From Prochlorococcus marinus str. MIT 9215 (GTDB lineage: Bacteria > Cyanobacteriota > Cyanobacteriia > PCC-6307 > Cyanobiaceae): a DNA stretch of 6,099 bases. Position numbers and translations under genes: made by a program. The stretch lies in assembly GCA_949486985.1 (NCBI GenBank), contig CATBLW010000262.1:1-6099 (forward strand). The letters are read 5' to 3'. Shown here piece after piece: positions 1-5,554 of the stretch. The notes beneath the pieces were generated by a model. That model had not been told where the DNA came from, did not search any database, and was given only the letters and a program-made list of their open reading frames with translations. The stretch's first letter is position 1. Each line of letters starts with the position of its first letter.

Positions 1-884
1 CGTCCGCACTGCATTCGTGGTTTGGTCTGCCGGAGTCAGTGAGCCAACGTGATGATCTGAGAGGTCTTGTTGCTGGTCTCCAACTCGATGGTGCTGACCT
101 GGCTGTGGAAGGCCTTTTGCGTTTCCAGAATCCTTTGCCTGGTGTGGAGACAACGTCAGCAGCTGGCGTCTCTTTATTGAATGGAGCAGGAGGTCCGGCC
201 GATGTAGTGGCGGTGCTGGGCTCACCATCGCGTTTGCTTGATCCTGCAGATCAGGATCCGTTGGTGCAGTGGTTAGGTCCTGAACTGCGTCAGCAGTTAA
301 CCAAGGTTGAAGCCCCATTGGCATCAACCATTGCTGGCCTCGATGATGGCCCTTTGCTTTGGTTACAAGAGCCAAAGGGTTGGGTGCTTGGCACCCAGCA
401 GGATCATCCCGCTATTGATCAGGTGGATGAAGCCTTTGTTGAACAGGGCTTTGTCAAAGCTGAATTGAAGTCTGACGACCAACCCATGCAGGTTTGGACT
501 CAGATTGTGCGCAAGAATCGCCGCAGTTACGACAGCCTTGAGACGCAATTGGGTGTTGCGCTTGTCCAAGAATCAGGTCAGGCCTGGTGGGGCAAGACCC
601 TTGCCGCCCTTCAGCAGCGGAAGCAGACCAATGCCTTGCAACCGCGTCTTGGTCAGCTGAAAGAGCTCAGTAAAGGCAATGGCCAGTCGCTTGCTAATCA
701 GATCGTTCTGGCTGCAGAGCCTGGTCGATTGCAGCTCAAGCATTGGCGCCCTTGGACTTTGATCCAAACAGTTGCCGGTCGTTCGTTACAGCCAAGCGTG
801 CAGGGTTTGGCGATGGCAGTTGGACCTGACCAAGAGGAGAGCAGCTCGGGTTTGCGCTTGAGAGCTCGCCTAAGCCTTGGTTGA
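1..884 (+). CDS. DUF3352-like conserved protein, C-terminal part (5'-truncated by window)
   Basis: The reading frame is open from the left edge (first full codon at 3) to the TGA at 882-884, giving 293 visible residues. A GTG at 39 could be mistaken for the start, but the frame continues upstream without a stop, so the true start is probably outside the window. The visible part has no transmembrane segment and no catalytic motif I recognise. It has alternating hydrophobic strands and a tryptophan-containing stretch (WTQIV near residue 165, then a WWGKTLAALQQR segment near 198) that resembles the C-terminal half of the cyanobacterial DUF3352 family, whose members are about 500-560 residues long. 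That family assignment is from memory and is tentative. Function is unknown. Its last 8 bp overlap the likely start of the downstream phosphatase gene, so the two are probably translated together. Confidence 0.65.
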   Translation, partial: SALHSWFGLPESVSQRDDLRGLVAGLQLDGADLAVEGLLRFQNPLPGVETTSAAGVSLLNGAGGPADVVAVLGSPSRLLDPADQDPLVQWLGPELRQQLTKVEAPLASTIAGLDDGPLLWLQEPKGWVLGTQQDHPAIDQVDEAFVEQGFVKAELKSDDQPMQVWTQIVRKNRRSYDSLETQLGVALVQESGQAWWGKTLAALQQRKQTNALQPRLGQLKELSKGNGQSLANQIVLAAEPGRLQLKHWRPWTLIQTVAGRSLQPSVQGLAMAVGPDQEESSSGLRLRARLSLG

Positions 885-1362
885 TCTATTCCTGTTTCGT
901 CATGGAATTGCAGAACCGCGATGTCATCGGATCGATGATTCAGAACGTGCCTTAACGGCTCAAGGTCTCAAGCGCACGCTTGCAGTCGCAAGACATTTGC
1001 AAGGGTTGGGGTTTGCGGCTGATCAGCTTTTCACTAGCCCCTATCGACGAGCACGAGAGACAGCAGAACTTGCCATTCAGGCTGGCTTGGCACAGCAGTT
1101 GGTACTTGCTGATTCCCTTGCTCCTGGTCGTGATCCATGGCCTTTGCTGTCAGGGCTTTCTGAACGTTGTCTGTTGGTAGGCCATGAACCTGATCTGAGC
1201 GTTCTGGCTGCAAGGTTGTTGGGAGCAACGCCGGGTTGTTTGTCTTTGAAGAAGGCCGGCTTTGTTCATTTGCGCTGGCCACCAGATCTCCAAGACCCTG
1301 CTGGGCATGCAGAGTTGCAAGCCTTGCTGAGGCCGAGCTTGCTTTTACCTCGCTCTGCTTAA
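877..1362 (+). CDS. sixA: Phosphohistidine phosphatase SixA (histidine phosphatase superfamily)
   Basis: This 161-residue protein is the normal length for SixA, a small cytoplasmic phosphatase that removes phosphate from phosphohistidine. The superfamily signature RHG lies at residues 8-10, with H9 the expected phospho-accepting histidine. A SPYRRARETAE segment (54-64) supplies the second conserved arginine region, and VGHEPD (101-106) supplies the second catalytic histidine, H103. The best start is TTG at 877, because it puts the RHG motif at the usual distance from the N-terminus; no ATG or GTG is available nearby and no good Shine-Dalgarno is seen. The start overlaps the upstream gene by 8 bp, which favours translational coupling. 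In E. coli SixA acts on the HPt domain of ArcB and on the nitrogen PTS protein NPr. The substrate in this organism cannot be told from the sequence. Confidence 0.88.
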   Translation: MVDLFLFRHGIAEPRCHRIDDSERALTAQGLKRTLAVARHLQGLGFAADQLFTSPYRRARETAELAIQAGLAQQLVLADSLAPGRDPWPLLSGLSERCLLVGHEPDLSVLAARLLGATPGCLSLKKAGFVHLRWPPDLQDPAGHAELQALLRPSLLLPRSA

Positions 1363-1395
1363 GTTGCCCTGTAGCCATGAATAGGCAAAAAGGCA

Positions 1396-2586
1396 GTGGG
1401 GCAGGACCGGTCAGCAGACATTCATCACGAACGCAGCGGCATTGTGTTTCGTCCTGGCTTGGAAGGGGTGCCTGTCACCCAGTCCGCGATTTGTGATATC
1501 GACGGCTTGCAAGGTCGCCTGGCTTATCGCGGTTATCCCCTGGAAGAGATGGCTGCCCATAGCACCTTCCTTGAAACCACTTATCTATTGATATGGGGCG
1601 AACTGCCAAGCCCTCAGGAGCTTCGTGATTTTGAAGCCGAAGTGCAGATGCACCGGCGGGTGAGTTTCAGGGTGCGGGACATGATGAAGTGTTTCCCGGC
1701 GACTGGGCATCCGATGGATGCTTTGCAGTCGAGTGCTGCATCCCTGGGGCTGTTCTATTCACGCCGGGCGATTGATGACCCGCAGTACGTCTATGACGCT
1801 GTGGTCAGGCTGATCGCCAAGATCCCAACGATGGTGGCGGCTTTTCAGCTGATTCGTAAAGGTCAAGACCCGATTCAGCCTCGAGATGATTTGGCCTATT
1901 CCGCCAATTTCCTCTACATGCTCACCGAGCGTGAACCTGATCCTTTGGCGGCGCGCATTTTTGATCGCTGCTTGATCTTGCACGCTGAGCACAGCCTCAA
2001 TGCCAGCACCTTCAGTGCCAGGGTTACCGCAAGCACGCTCACGGACCCTTACGCGGTTGTGGCTTCTGCGGTTGGCACCCTTGCTGGACCTCTGCACGGC
2101 GGCGCCAATGAGGATGTTTTGGCGATGCTGGAAGAGATTGGTCATCCAGATCGTGCCGCCGCCTTCCTAGAGGAAGCCATGGCGACGAAGCGAAAGGTGA
2201 TGGGATTTGGCCATCGTGAATACCGGGTGAAGGATCCTCGCGCTGTGATTCTTCAGAGCCTGGCGGAGGAGATGTTCGCCAGATTTGGCAAAGATGAGAT
2301 GTATGACGTCGCCAGGGCTGTAGAGCATGAAGCAGCAACTCGTCTTGGCCCCAAGGGCATTTATCCCAATGTCGATTTCTATTCCGGCTTGGTGTATCGC
2401 AAGCTCGGAATTCCACGGGATTTGTTCACGCCTGTGTTCGCAATCTCAAGGGTTGCGGGTTGGCTTGCCCATTGGCGTGAGCAGCTCGGTGCTAATCGAA
2501 TTTTCAGGCCATCGCAGATCTATACAGGGGCGAAGGCAAGGTCTTGGATTCATGGTGAAGACCGCGCTCCGGCTACGGGCGCCTAA
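1396..2586 (+). CDS. gltA: Citrate synthase
   Basis: Citrate synthase condenses acetyl-CoA and oxaloacetate to citrate, feeding isocitrate and 2-oxoglutarate synthesis. The 396-residue product has the full fold. The catalytic elements are visible: GPLHGGANEDVL (231-242) with H234, GFGHREY (270-276) with H273, and YPNVDFYSG (323-331) with D327. LHAEHSLNAS (195-204) and the citrate-binding arginines in DPRA (R282) and HWREQ (R361) are also present. The start is placed at GTG 1396, as an in-frame stop at 1378-1380 limits extension and no in-frame ATG precedes FRPGLEGVP (18-26). The ATG at 1377 is in another frame. The N-terminus before residue 17 is less certain, since the GTG at 1444 is a possible later start. 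No strong Shine-Dalgarno is seen. It follows sixA by 33 bp and precedes ndhA by about 24 bp, so it may share their transcript. A 2-methylcitrate synthase role is possible in this family but no prp genes are nearby. Confidence 0.94.
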   Translation: MGQDRSADIHHERSGIVFRPGLEGVPVTQSAICDIDGLQGRLAYRGYPLEEMAAHSTFLETTYLLIWGELPSPQELRDFEAEVQMHRRVSFRVRDMMKCFPATGHPMDALQSSAASLGLFYSRRAIDDPQYVYDAVVRLIAKIPTMVAAFQLIRKGQDPIQPRDDLAYSANFLYMLTEREPDPLAARIFDRCLILHAEHSLNASTFSARVTASTLTDPYAVVASAVGTLAGPLHGGANEDVLAMLEEIGHPDRAAAFLEEAMATKRKVMGFGHREYRVKDPRAVILQSLAEEMFARFGKDEMYDVARAVEHEAATRLGPKGIYPNVDFYSGLVYRKLGIPRDLFTPVFAISRVAGWLAHWREQLGANRIFRPSQIYTGAKARSWIHGEDRAPATGA

Positions 2587-2610
2587 GTTGCAAGCACCTC
2601 ATCCGTGATC

Positions 2611-3765
2611 ATGGTCACCAACCTTGCCACCGCTGCTCCAGCTTTGGTGAGTCCTGGTCTCGACTTGGAGTTGAGTTTTACTCAGGCCTTGCAGGGTTTG
2701 GGACTCTCGCCGCAGGTTGCTCATTTGATCTGGCTGCCATTGCCGATGGCGTTGGTTTTGGTGGCGGCAATAGTGGGCGTGTTGGTCACGGTGTGGTTGG
2801 AGCGGAAGATCTCTGCAGCCGCACAACAAAGGATTGGTCCGGAATATGCCGGTCCCCTCGGCGTTCTGCAGCCGATGGCGGATGGTCTGAAGCTGCTGGT
2901 TAAAGAGGATGTGATCCCGGCCAGGGCCGATGGTTTGTTGTTCACCTTGGGTCCGGTGCTGGTGCTGGTGCCAGTGATCCTTTCTTGGCTGATCGTGCCT
3001 TTTGGCCAGAATCTTTTGATCAGCAATGTTGGAGTTGGCATTTTTCTTTGGATATCACTGAGCAGCATTCAGCCGATTGGCTTGTTGATGAGTGGTTATG
3101 CCTCGAATAACAAGTATTCATTGTTGGGAGGATTGCGAGCTGCTGCGCAGTCAATCAGTTACGAAATCCCCCTTGCCTTATCAGTGCTGGCAGTGGTGAT
3201 GATGAGCAATTCGCTCAGCACTGTTGACATTGTCGATCAACAAAATGGTGCTGGCGTACTCAGTTGGAATGTCTGGCGTCAGCCTGTGGGTTTTTTGATC
3301 TTTTGGATCTGTGCTCTGGCTGAATGCGAGCGCTTGCCATTTGATCTTCCTGAGGCCGAGGAAGAGCTCGTGGCTGGTTATCAGACCGAATACGCCGGGA
3401 TGAAGTTCGCCCTGTTCTATCTGGGTAGTTACATCAATTTGGTGTTGTCGGCCTTATTGGTTTCGGTGCTTTATCTGGGCGGTTGGGGTTTCCCGATTCC
3501 AGTGGAGTGGCTGGCTGGCTGGCTGGGGCAATCTGTTGATGCACCAGTCGTGCAAGTGATTACAGCTTCGGTTGGCATCGTTATGACCGTGCTGAAGGCT
3601 TACCTGCTGGTATTCCTGGCCATCTTGTTGCGTTGGACCACGCCGCGGGTTCGCATTGATCAGTTGCTCGATCTTGGTTGGAAGTTTCTACTGCCTCTCT
3701 CTCTGGCGAACTTGCTGATCACAGCTGCTTTGAAATTGGTGTTCCCATCTGCTTTTGGCGGCTGA
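2611..3765 (+). CDS. ndhA: NDH-1 subunit NdhA (NuoH/ND1 homologue)
   Basis: NdhA is the membrane subunit that joins the hydrophilic arm of NDH-1 to the proton-pumping arm and helps form the plastoquinone cavity in the thylakoid membrane. The product is 384 residues from ATG 2611; a GTG two codons earlier (2605) would give 386, and neither has a clear Shine-Dalgarno. Counting from GTG 2605, the family blocks are ERKISAAAQQRIGPEYAG (66-83) with LQPMADGLKLLVKE (88-101), SGYASNNKYSLLGGLRAA (163-180), and the acidic loop CERLPFDLPEAEEELVAGYQ (241-260), a hallmark of ND1. About eight hydrophobic segments can be drawn, near 42-64, 111-133, 142-164, 186-204, 227-241, 267-292, 318-342 and 359-380, the usual number. 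It is the first ndh gene of the cluster, but a 159-bp spacer separates it from ndhI. Confidence 0.96.
   Translation: MVTNLATAAPALVSPGLDLELSFTQALQGLGLSPQVAHLIWLPLPMALVLVAAIVGVLVTVWLERKISAAAQQRIGPEYAGPLGVLQPMADGLKLLVKEDVIPARADGLLFTLGPVLVLVPVILSWLIVPFGQNLLISNVGVGIFLWISLSSIQPIGLLMSGYASNNKYSLLGGLRAAAQSISYEIPLALSVLAVVMMSNSLSTVDIVDQQNGAGVLSWNVWRQPVGFLIFWICALAECERLPFDLPEAEEELVAGYQTEYAGMKFALFYLGSYINLVLSALLVSVLYLGGWGFPIPVEWLAGWLGQSVDAPVVQVITASVGIVMTVLKAYLLVFLAILLRWTTPRVRIDQLLDLGWKFLLPLSLANLLITAALKLVFPSAFGG
3508..3526 (+). repeat. CTGG tetranucleotide tandem repeat inside ndhA
   Basis: Four perfect CTGG units preceded by TGG run through codons for WLAGWLG in a loop region of NdhA. The unit length is not a multiple of three, so gain or loss of one copy by slippage would shift the ndhA frame. 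The repeat is short, and codon use for Trp, Leu, Ala and Gly explains it without any special role. Confidence 0.7.
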
Positions 3766-3839
3766 ATTTGCCACTGGCAATTGGCTAGATGCTTTCGCCT
3801 GGCTTGATGGTGTGGTGGTTTGAGCACCAAGTTGATTTA

Positions 3840-3863
3840 GGGCTGAGTACTTCTACTTAGCCC
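3840..3863 (+). other. Stable hairpin in the ndhA-ndhI spacer
   Basis: Left arm 3840-3849 (GGGCTGAGTA) pairs with right arm 3854-3863 (TACTTAGCCC) over 10 bp with one G-U wobble, closing a CTTC loop. After skipping 3864-3866, a further TTTA/TAAA pairing (3836-3839 with 3867-3870) is possible. No T-run follows on the + strand or on the reverse strand, so it does not look like a canonical intrinsic terminator. It could be an RNA processing or stability element between ndhA and ndhI, a weak pause site, or a protein-binding inverted repeat. Confidence 0.55.
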
Positions 3864-3875
3864 GCTTAAAAAGCT

Positions 3876-3891
3876 TGTAAGATTTGGTACA
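3876..3891 (+). promoter_or_regulatory. NtcA-type palindrome TGTA-N8-TACA with overlapping -10-like box
   Basis: The sequence matches GTA-N8-TAC, the consensus of the cyanobacterial nitrogen regulator NtcA, and extends it by one paired base each side. Inside it, TAAGAT at 3878-3883 fits the loose cyanobacterial -10 pattern TAN3T. If used, transcription would start near 3889-3891, leaving a leader of about 35 nt with a good Shine-Dalgarno before ndhI. No convincing -35 is present. In NtcA-activated promoters the site is centred near -41; here it would overlap the -10, which is an arrangement expected of repression. Placed by activation geometry instead, the start would fall at the ndhI ATG, which is unlikely given the Shine-Dalgarno. 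Functional assignment is inference. Confidence 0.35.
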
Positions 3892-3910
3892 TGCTCATTG
3901 CAGGCCTTTA

Positions 3911-3916
3911 AGAGGT
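3911..3916 (+). promoter_or_regulatory. Ribosome binding site of ndhI
   Basis: AGAGGT lies 8 nt before the ATG at 3925 and decides that start over the TTG at 3898, which would add nine residues not found in the NdhI proteins I remember. The GG part could pair within a short imperfect hairpin (3902-3907 with 3913-3915 and 3917-3919, one bulged T at 3916). Confidence 0.7.
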
Positions 3917-3924
3917 CCTTACGC

Positions 3925-4575
3925 ATGTTCGGGTTCCTCAAAAAAGTTGCTGACTACACCCGCGATGCGGTGGATGCAGCGAATTACCTGGGGCAGGGAC
4001 TCTCGGTCACGTTTGACCATCTGCGCCGGCGTCCGATCACGGTTCAGTATCCCTACGAGAAGCTCATTCCTTCCGAGCGATACCGCGGCAGGATTCATTA
4101 CGAGTTCGATAAGTGCATTGCCTGTGAGGTGTGTGTGCGGGTCTGCCCGATCAACTTGCCAGTTGTTGATTGGGTGATGAATAAGGAGACGAAGAAAAAG
4201 GAGCTGCGGAACTATTCGATTGATTTTGGGGTTTGTATTTTCTGTGGCAATTGTGTTGAGTATTGCCCTACCAATTGCCTTTCAATGACTGAGGAATATG
4301 AGCTTGCAGCCTTTGATCGCCATAGCCTCAATTACGACAATGTTGCGCTTGGACGTCTGCCAACCAGCGTGACCACAGATCCTTCGGTTCAGCCTTTGCG
4401 TGAGTTGGCCTATTTGCCGGCTGGTGTGATGGATCCCCATGGGGTGCCAGCCGATCAACCACGAGCGGGTCAATTGCCTGCTCAGGTGTTGGAGCAACTG
4501 CAAGCCAACGCAGCTGCAGGGGATGAGGGAGAATCAATTGAGAATGCTCCTGTTGGGGATAAGGCAAACGGATGA
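3925..4575 (+). CDS. ndhI: NDH-1 subunit NdhI (NuoI-like 2x[4Fe-4S] ferredoxin subunit)
   Basis: NdhI carries two [4Fe-4S] clusters that pass electrons toward plastoquinone and, in the photosynthetic complex, helps dock reduced ferredoxin. The 216-residue product begins MFGFLKKVADYTRDAVDA, a cyanobacterial N-terminus, which with the AGAGGT site supports ATG 3925. The two cluster motifs are CIACEVCVRVCP (C64, C67, C70, C74) and CIFCGNCVEYCP (C104, C107, C110, C114), both complete. The middle region (about 115-170) is the well conserved part after the clusters. The tail beyond about 175 is Gln, Ala, Pro and acid rich and is the variable C-terminal extension of the cyanobacterial form. The stop overlaps the ndhG start in ATGA (4572-4575), so ndhI and ndhG should be translationally coupled. 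Confidence 0.96.
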   Translation: MFGFLKKVADYTRDAVDAANYLGQGLSVTFDHLRRRPITVQYPYEKLIPSERYRGRIHYEFDKCIACEVCVRVCPINLPVVDWVMNKETKKKELRNYSIDFGVCIFCGNCVEYCPTNCLSMTEEYELAAFDRHSLNYDNVALGRLPTSVTTDPSVQPLRELAYLPAGVMDPHGVPADQPRAGQLPAQVLEQLQANAAAGDEGESIENAPVGDKANG

Positions 4576-5174
4576 CAATTGCTAACTCCACCGAGCTGAT
4601 TTGCTTCGTTGTCCTTGCGGCAGTTGTGGTTCTTGGTTCCCTTGGCGTGGTGCTACTGAGCAATATCGTCTATTCAGCTTTTTTATTGGGCGGGGTTTTT
4701 ATGGCTGTTGCAGGCCTCTACCTTCTGCTCAATGCCAGCTTTGTGGCGGCTGCTCAAGTGCTGGTTTATGTCGGCGCGGTGAATGTACTGATCCTGTTCG
4801 CGATCATGCTGGTCAACAAGCGCGAGGATTTAAAGCCTGTTGAAGGTTTGCAGTTACGACGCCTGCTCTCGGGTGGTGTCTGTGCTGGCTTATTGATCCT
4901 TCTGGTGCGAGTTGTTGTCTCAACACCTTGGGCAGTGCCAGGTCCTGCAGCTATTGGAGAAGGTGCAACGGAGCGCATCGGTGAACATCTGTTCACTGAT
5001 TATCTGTTGCCTTTTGAACTGGCTTCCGTTCTTTTGTTGATGGCCATGATTGGCGCGATTGTCTTGGCGCGTCGCGATGTTTTGGAGGCTGATGTCGGCA
5101 CTGGAGATGCCGTTGATCAGGGCCTTATCGAGAAGCCAAGCACACCGCTTTTGGTCGATCAGTCGACCCGCTAA
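4572..5174 (+). CDS. ndhG: NDH-1 subunit NdhG (NuoJ/ND6 homologue)
   Basis: NdhG is a small membrane subunit of the proton-translocating arm. The 200-residue product has five hydrophobic segments, near 8-29, 32-53, 58-81, 100-117 and 147-166. Segment three holds YVGAVNVLILFAIML (66-80), the glycine-containing helix that in NuoJ/ND6 contains the pi-bulge linked to quinone-coupled conformational change. The last helix, LPFELASVLLLMAMIGAIVL (146-165), is also a family block. A polar tail of about 34 residues follows, rich in Asp and Gly. The ATG overlaps the ndhI stop by four bases, with a weak AAGG at 4561-4564 upstream. Nothing is missing compared with cyanobacterial relatives. Confidence 0.94.
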   Translation: MTIANSTELICFVVLAAVVVLGSLGVVLLSNIVYSAFLLGGVFMAVAGLYLLLNASFVAAAQVLVYVGAVNVLILFAIMLVNKREDLKPVEGLQLRRLLSGGVCAGLLILLVRVVVSTPWAVPGPAAIGEGATERIGEHLFTDYLLPFELASVLLLMAMIGAIVLARRDVLEADVGTGDAVDQGLIEKPSTPLLVDQSTR

Positions 5175-5224
5175 TTTTTCAGTTCGCTCTTTAGCCCAAT
5201 GTTCTTTTCTCGCTGATTGGTTTC

Positions 5225-5542
5225 ATGTTCGGCCCTCTTCCCATTCAGGCCTTTTTGCTGCTGGCGGCCCTGCTGTTTTGCATCGGTGTGTGGGGACTAA
5301 TCAATAGTCGCAACGCGGTTCGGGTTTTGATGAGCATCGAGTTGATGCTCAATGCGGTCAATATCAACCTGATGACCTTCTCCTCTTATCTTGATGGTGA
5401 TTTGATTCGCGGTCAGGTGTTTGCAGTGTTTGTGATCACCGTCGCAGCAGCAGAAGCTGCTGTAGGCCTGGCGATTCTCCTTTCCCTTTATCGCAACCGC
5501 GTCACTGTGGATATGGAGCGTTTCAACTTGCTGCGCTGGTAG
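5225..5542 (+). CDS. ndhE: NDH-1 subunit NdhE (NuoK/ND4L homologue)
   Basis: NdhE is the smallest core membrane subunit, contributing to a proton channel beside NdhG. The 105-residue product is full length, with three hydrophobic helices near 7-25, 31-52 and 63-89. The two buried glutamates needed for proton transfer in NuoK are present: E39 in MSIELMLNAVNINL (36-49) and E77 in VAAAEAAVGLAI (73-84). The ATG at 5225 follows ndhG by 50 bp; this spacer lacks a recognisable Shine-Dalgarno, as do several starts in this window. The C-terminus ends ERFNLLRW, and its TAG stop overlaps the Shine-Dalgarno of the next gene. Confidence 0.95.
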   Translation: MFGPLPIQAFLLLAALLFCIGVWGLINSRNAVRVLMSIELMLNAVNINLMTFSSYLDGDLIRGQVFAVFVITVAAAEAAVGLAILLSLYRNRVTVDMERFNLLRW

Positions 5543-5547
5543 GAGGT
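5541..5547 (+). promoter_or_regulatory. Strong ribosome binding site of nadK overlapping the ndhE stop
   Basis: AGGAGGT is a near-complete anti-16S match, seven nt before the ATG at 5555, and its first two bases are part of the ndhE TAG stop (5540-5542). It is the best Shine-Dalgarno in the window and fixes the nadK start. The overlap implies that ribosomes ending ndhE can reload on nadK. Confidence 0.85.
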
Positions 5548-5554
5548 TGTTGGC

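Noticed and set aside
39..41. GTG at 39 as the true start of the first gene.
   Set aside because: The frame is open to the window edge and the visible protein is only about half the usual family length, so the start is most likely upstream.
1377..1496. ATG at 1377 (MNRQKGSGAG) as the gltA start.
   Set aside because: It is in a different frame from citrate synthase and its product shows no citrate synthase similarity. The in-frame GTG at 1396 needs no frameshift.
1034..2416. Long reverse-strand open frames opposite sixA and gltA (1034-1378, 1759-2145, 2039-2416).
   Set aside because: They lie entirely inside well supported + strand genes, have low-complexity Arg/Gln/Pro-rich products with no motif, and are codon shadows.
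3768..3780. Inverted repeat TTGCC-ACT-GGCAA just after the ndhA stop, as a terminator.
   Set aside because: The stem is only 5 bp with a 3-nt loop and no T-tract follows.
3808..3829. TGGTG/CACCA inverted repeat in the ndhA-ndhI spacer.
   Set aside because: A 5-bp stem within a GT-rich run with two alternative left arms; too weak to call.
3789..3860. A 23-codon ORF in the ndhA-ndhI spacer (starts MLSPGLMVWWFEHQ) whose TAG lies in the hairpin right arm, resembling a leader peptide.
   Set aside because: No Shine-Dalgarno before the ATG, no T-run after the hairpin, and no amino acid logic linking Trp codons to NDH-1. An ORF this short is expected by chance.
5199..5216. Mini ORF MFFSR before ndhE in the ndhG-ndhE spacer.
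   Set aside because: Five codons, no ribosome binding site, out of frame with ndhE; no support.
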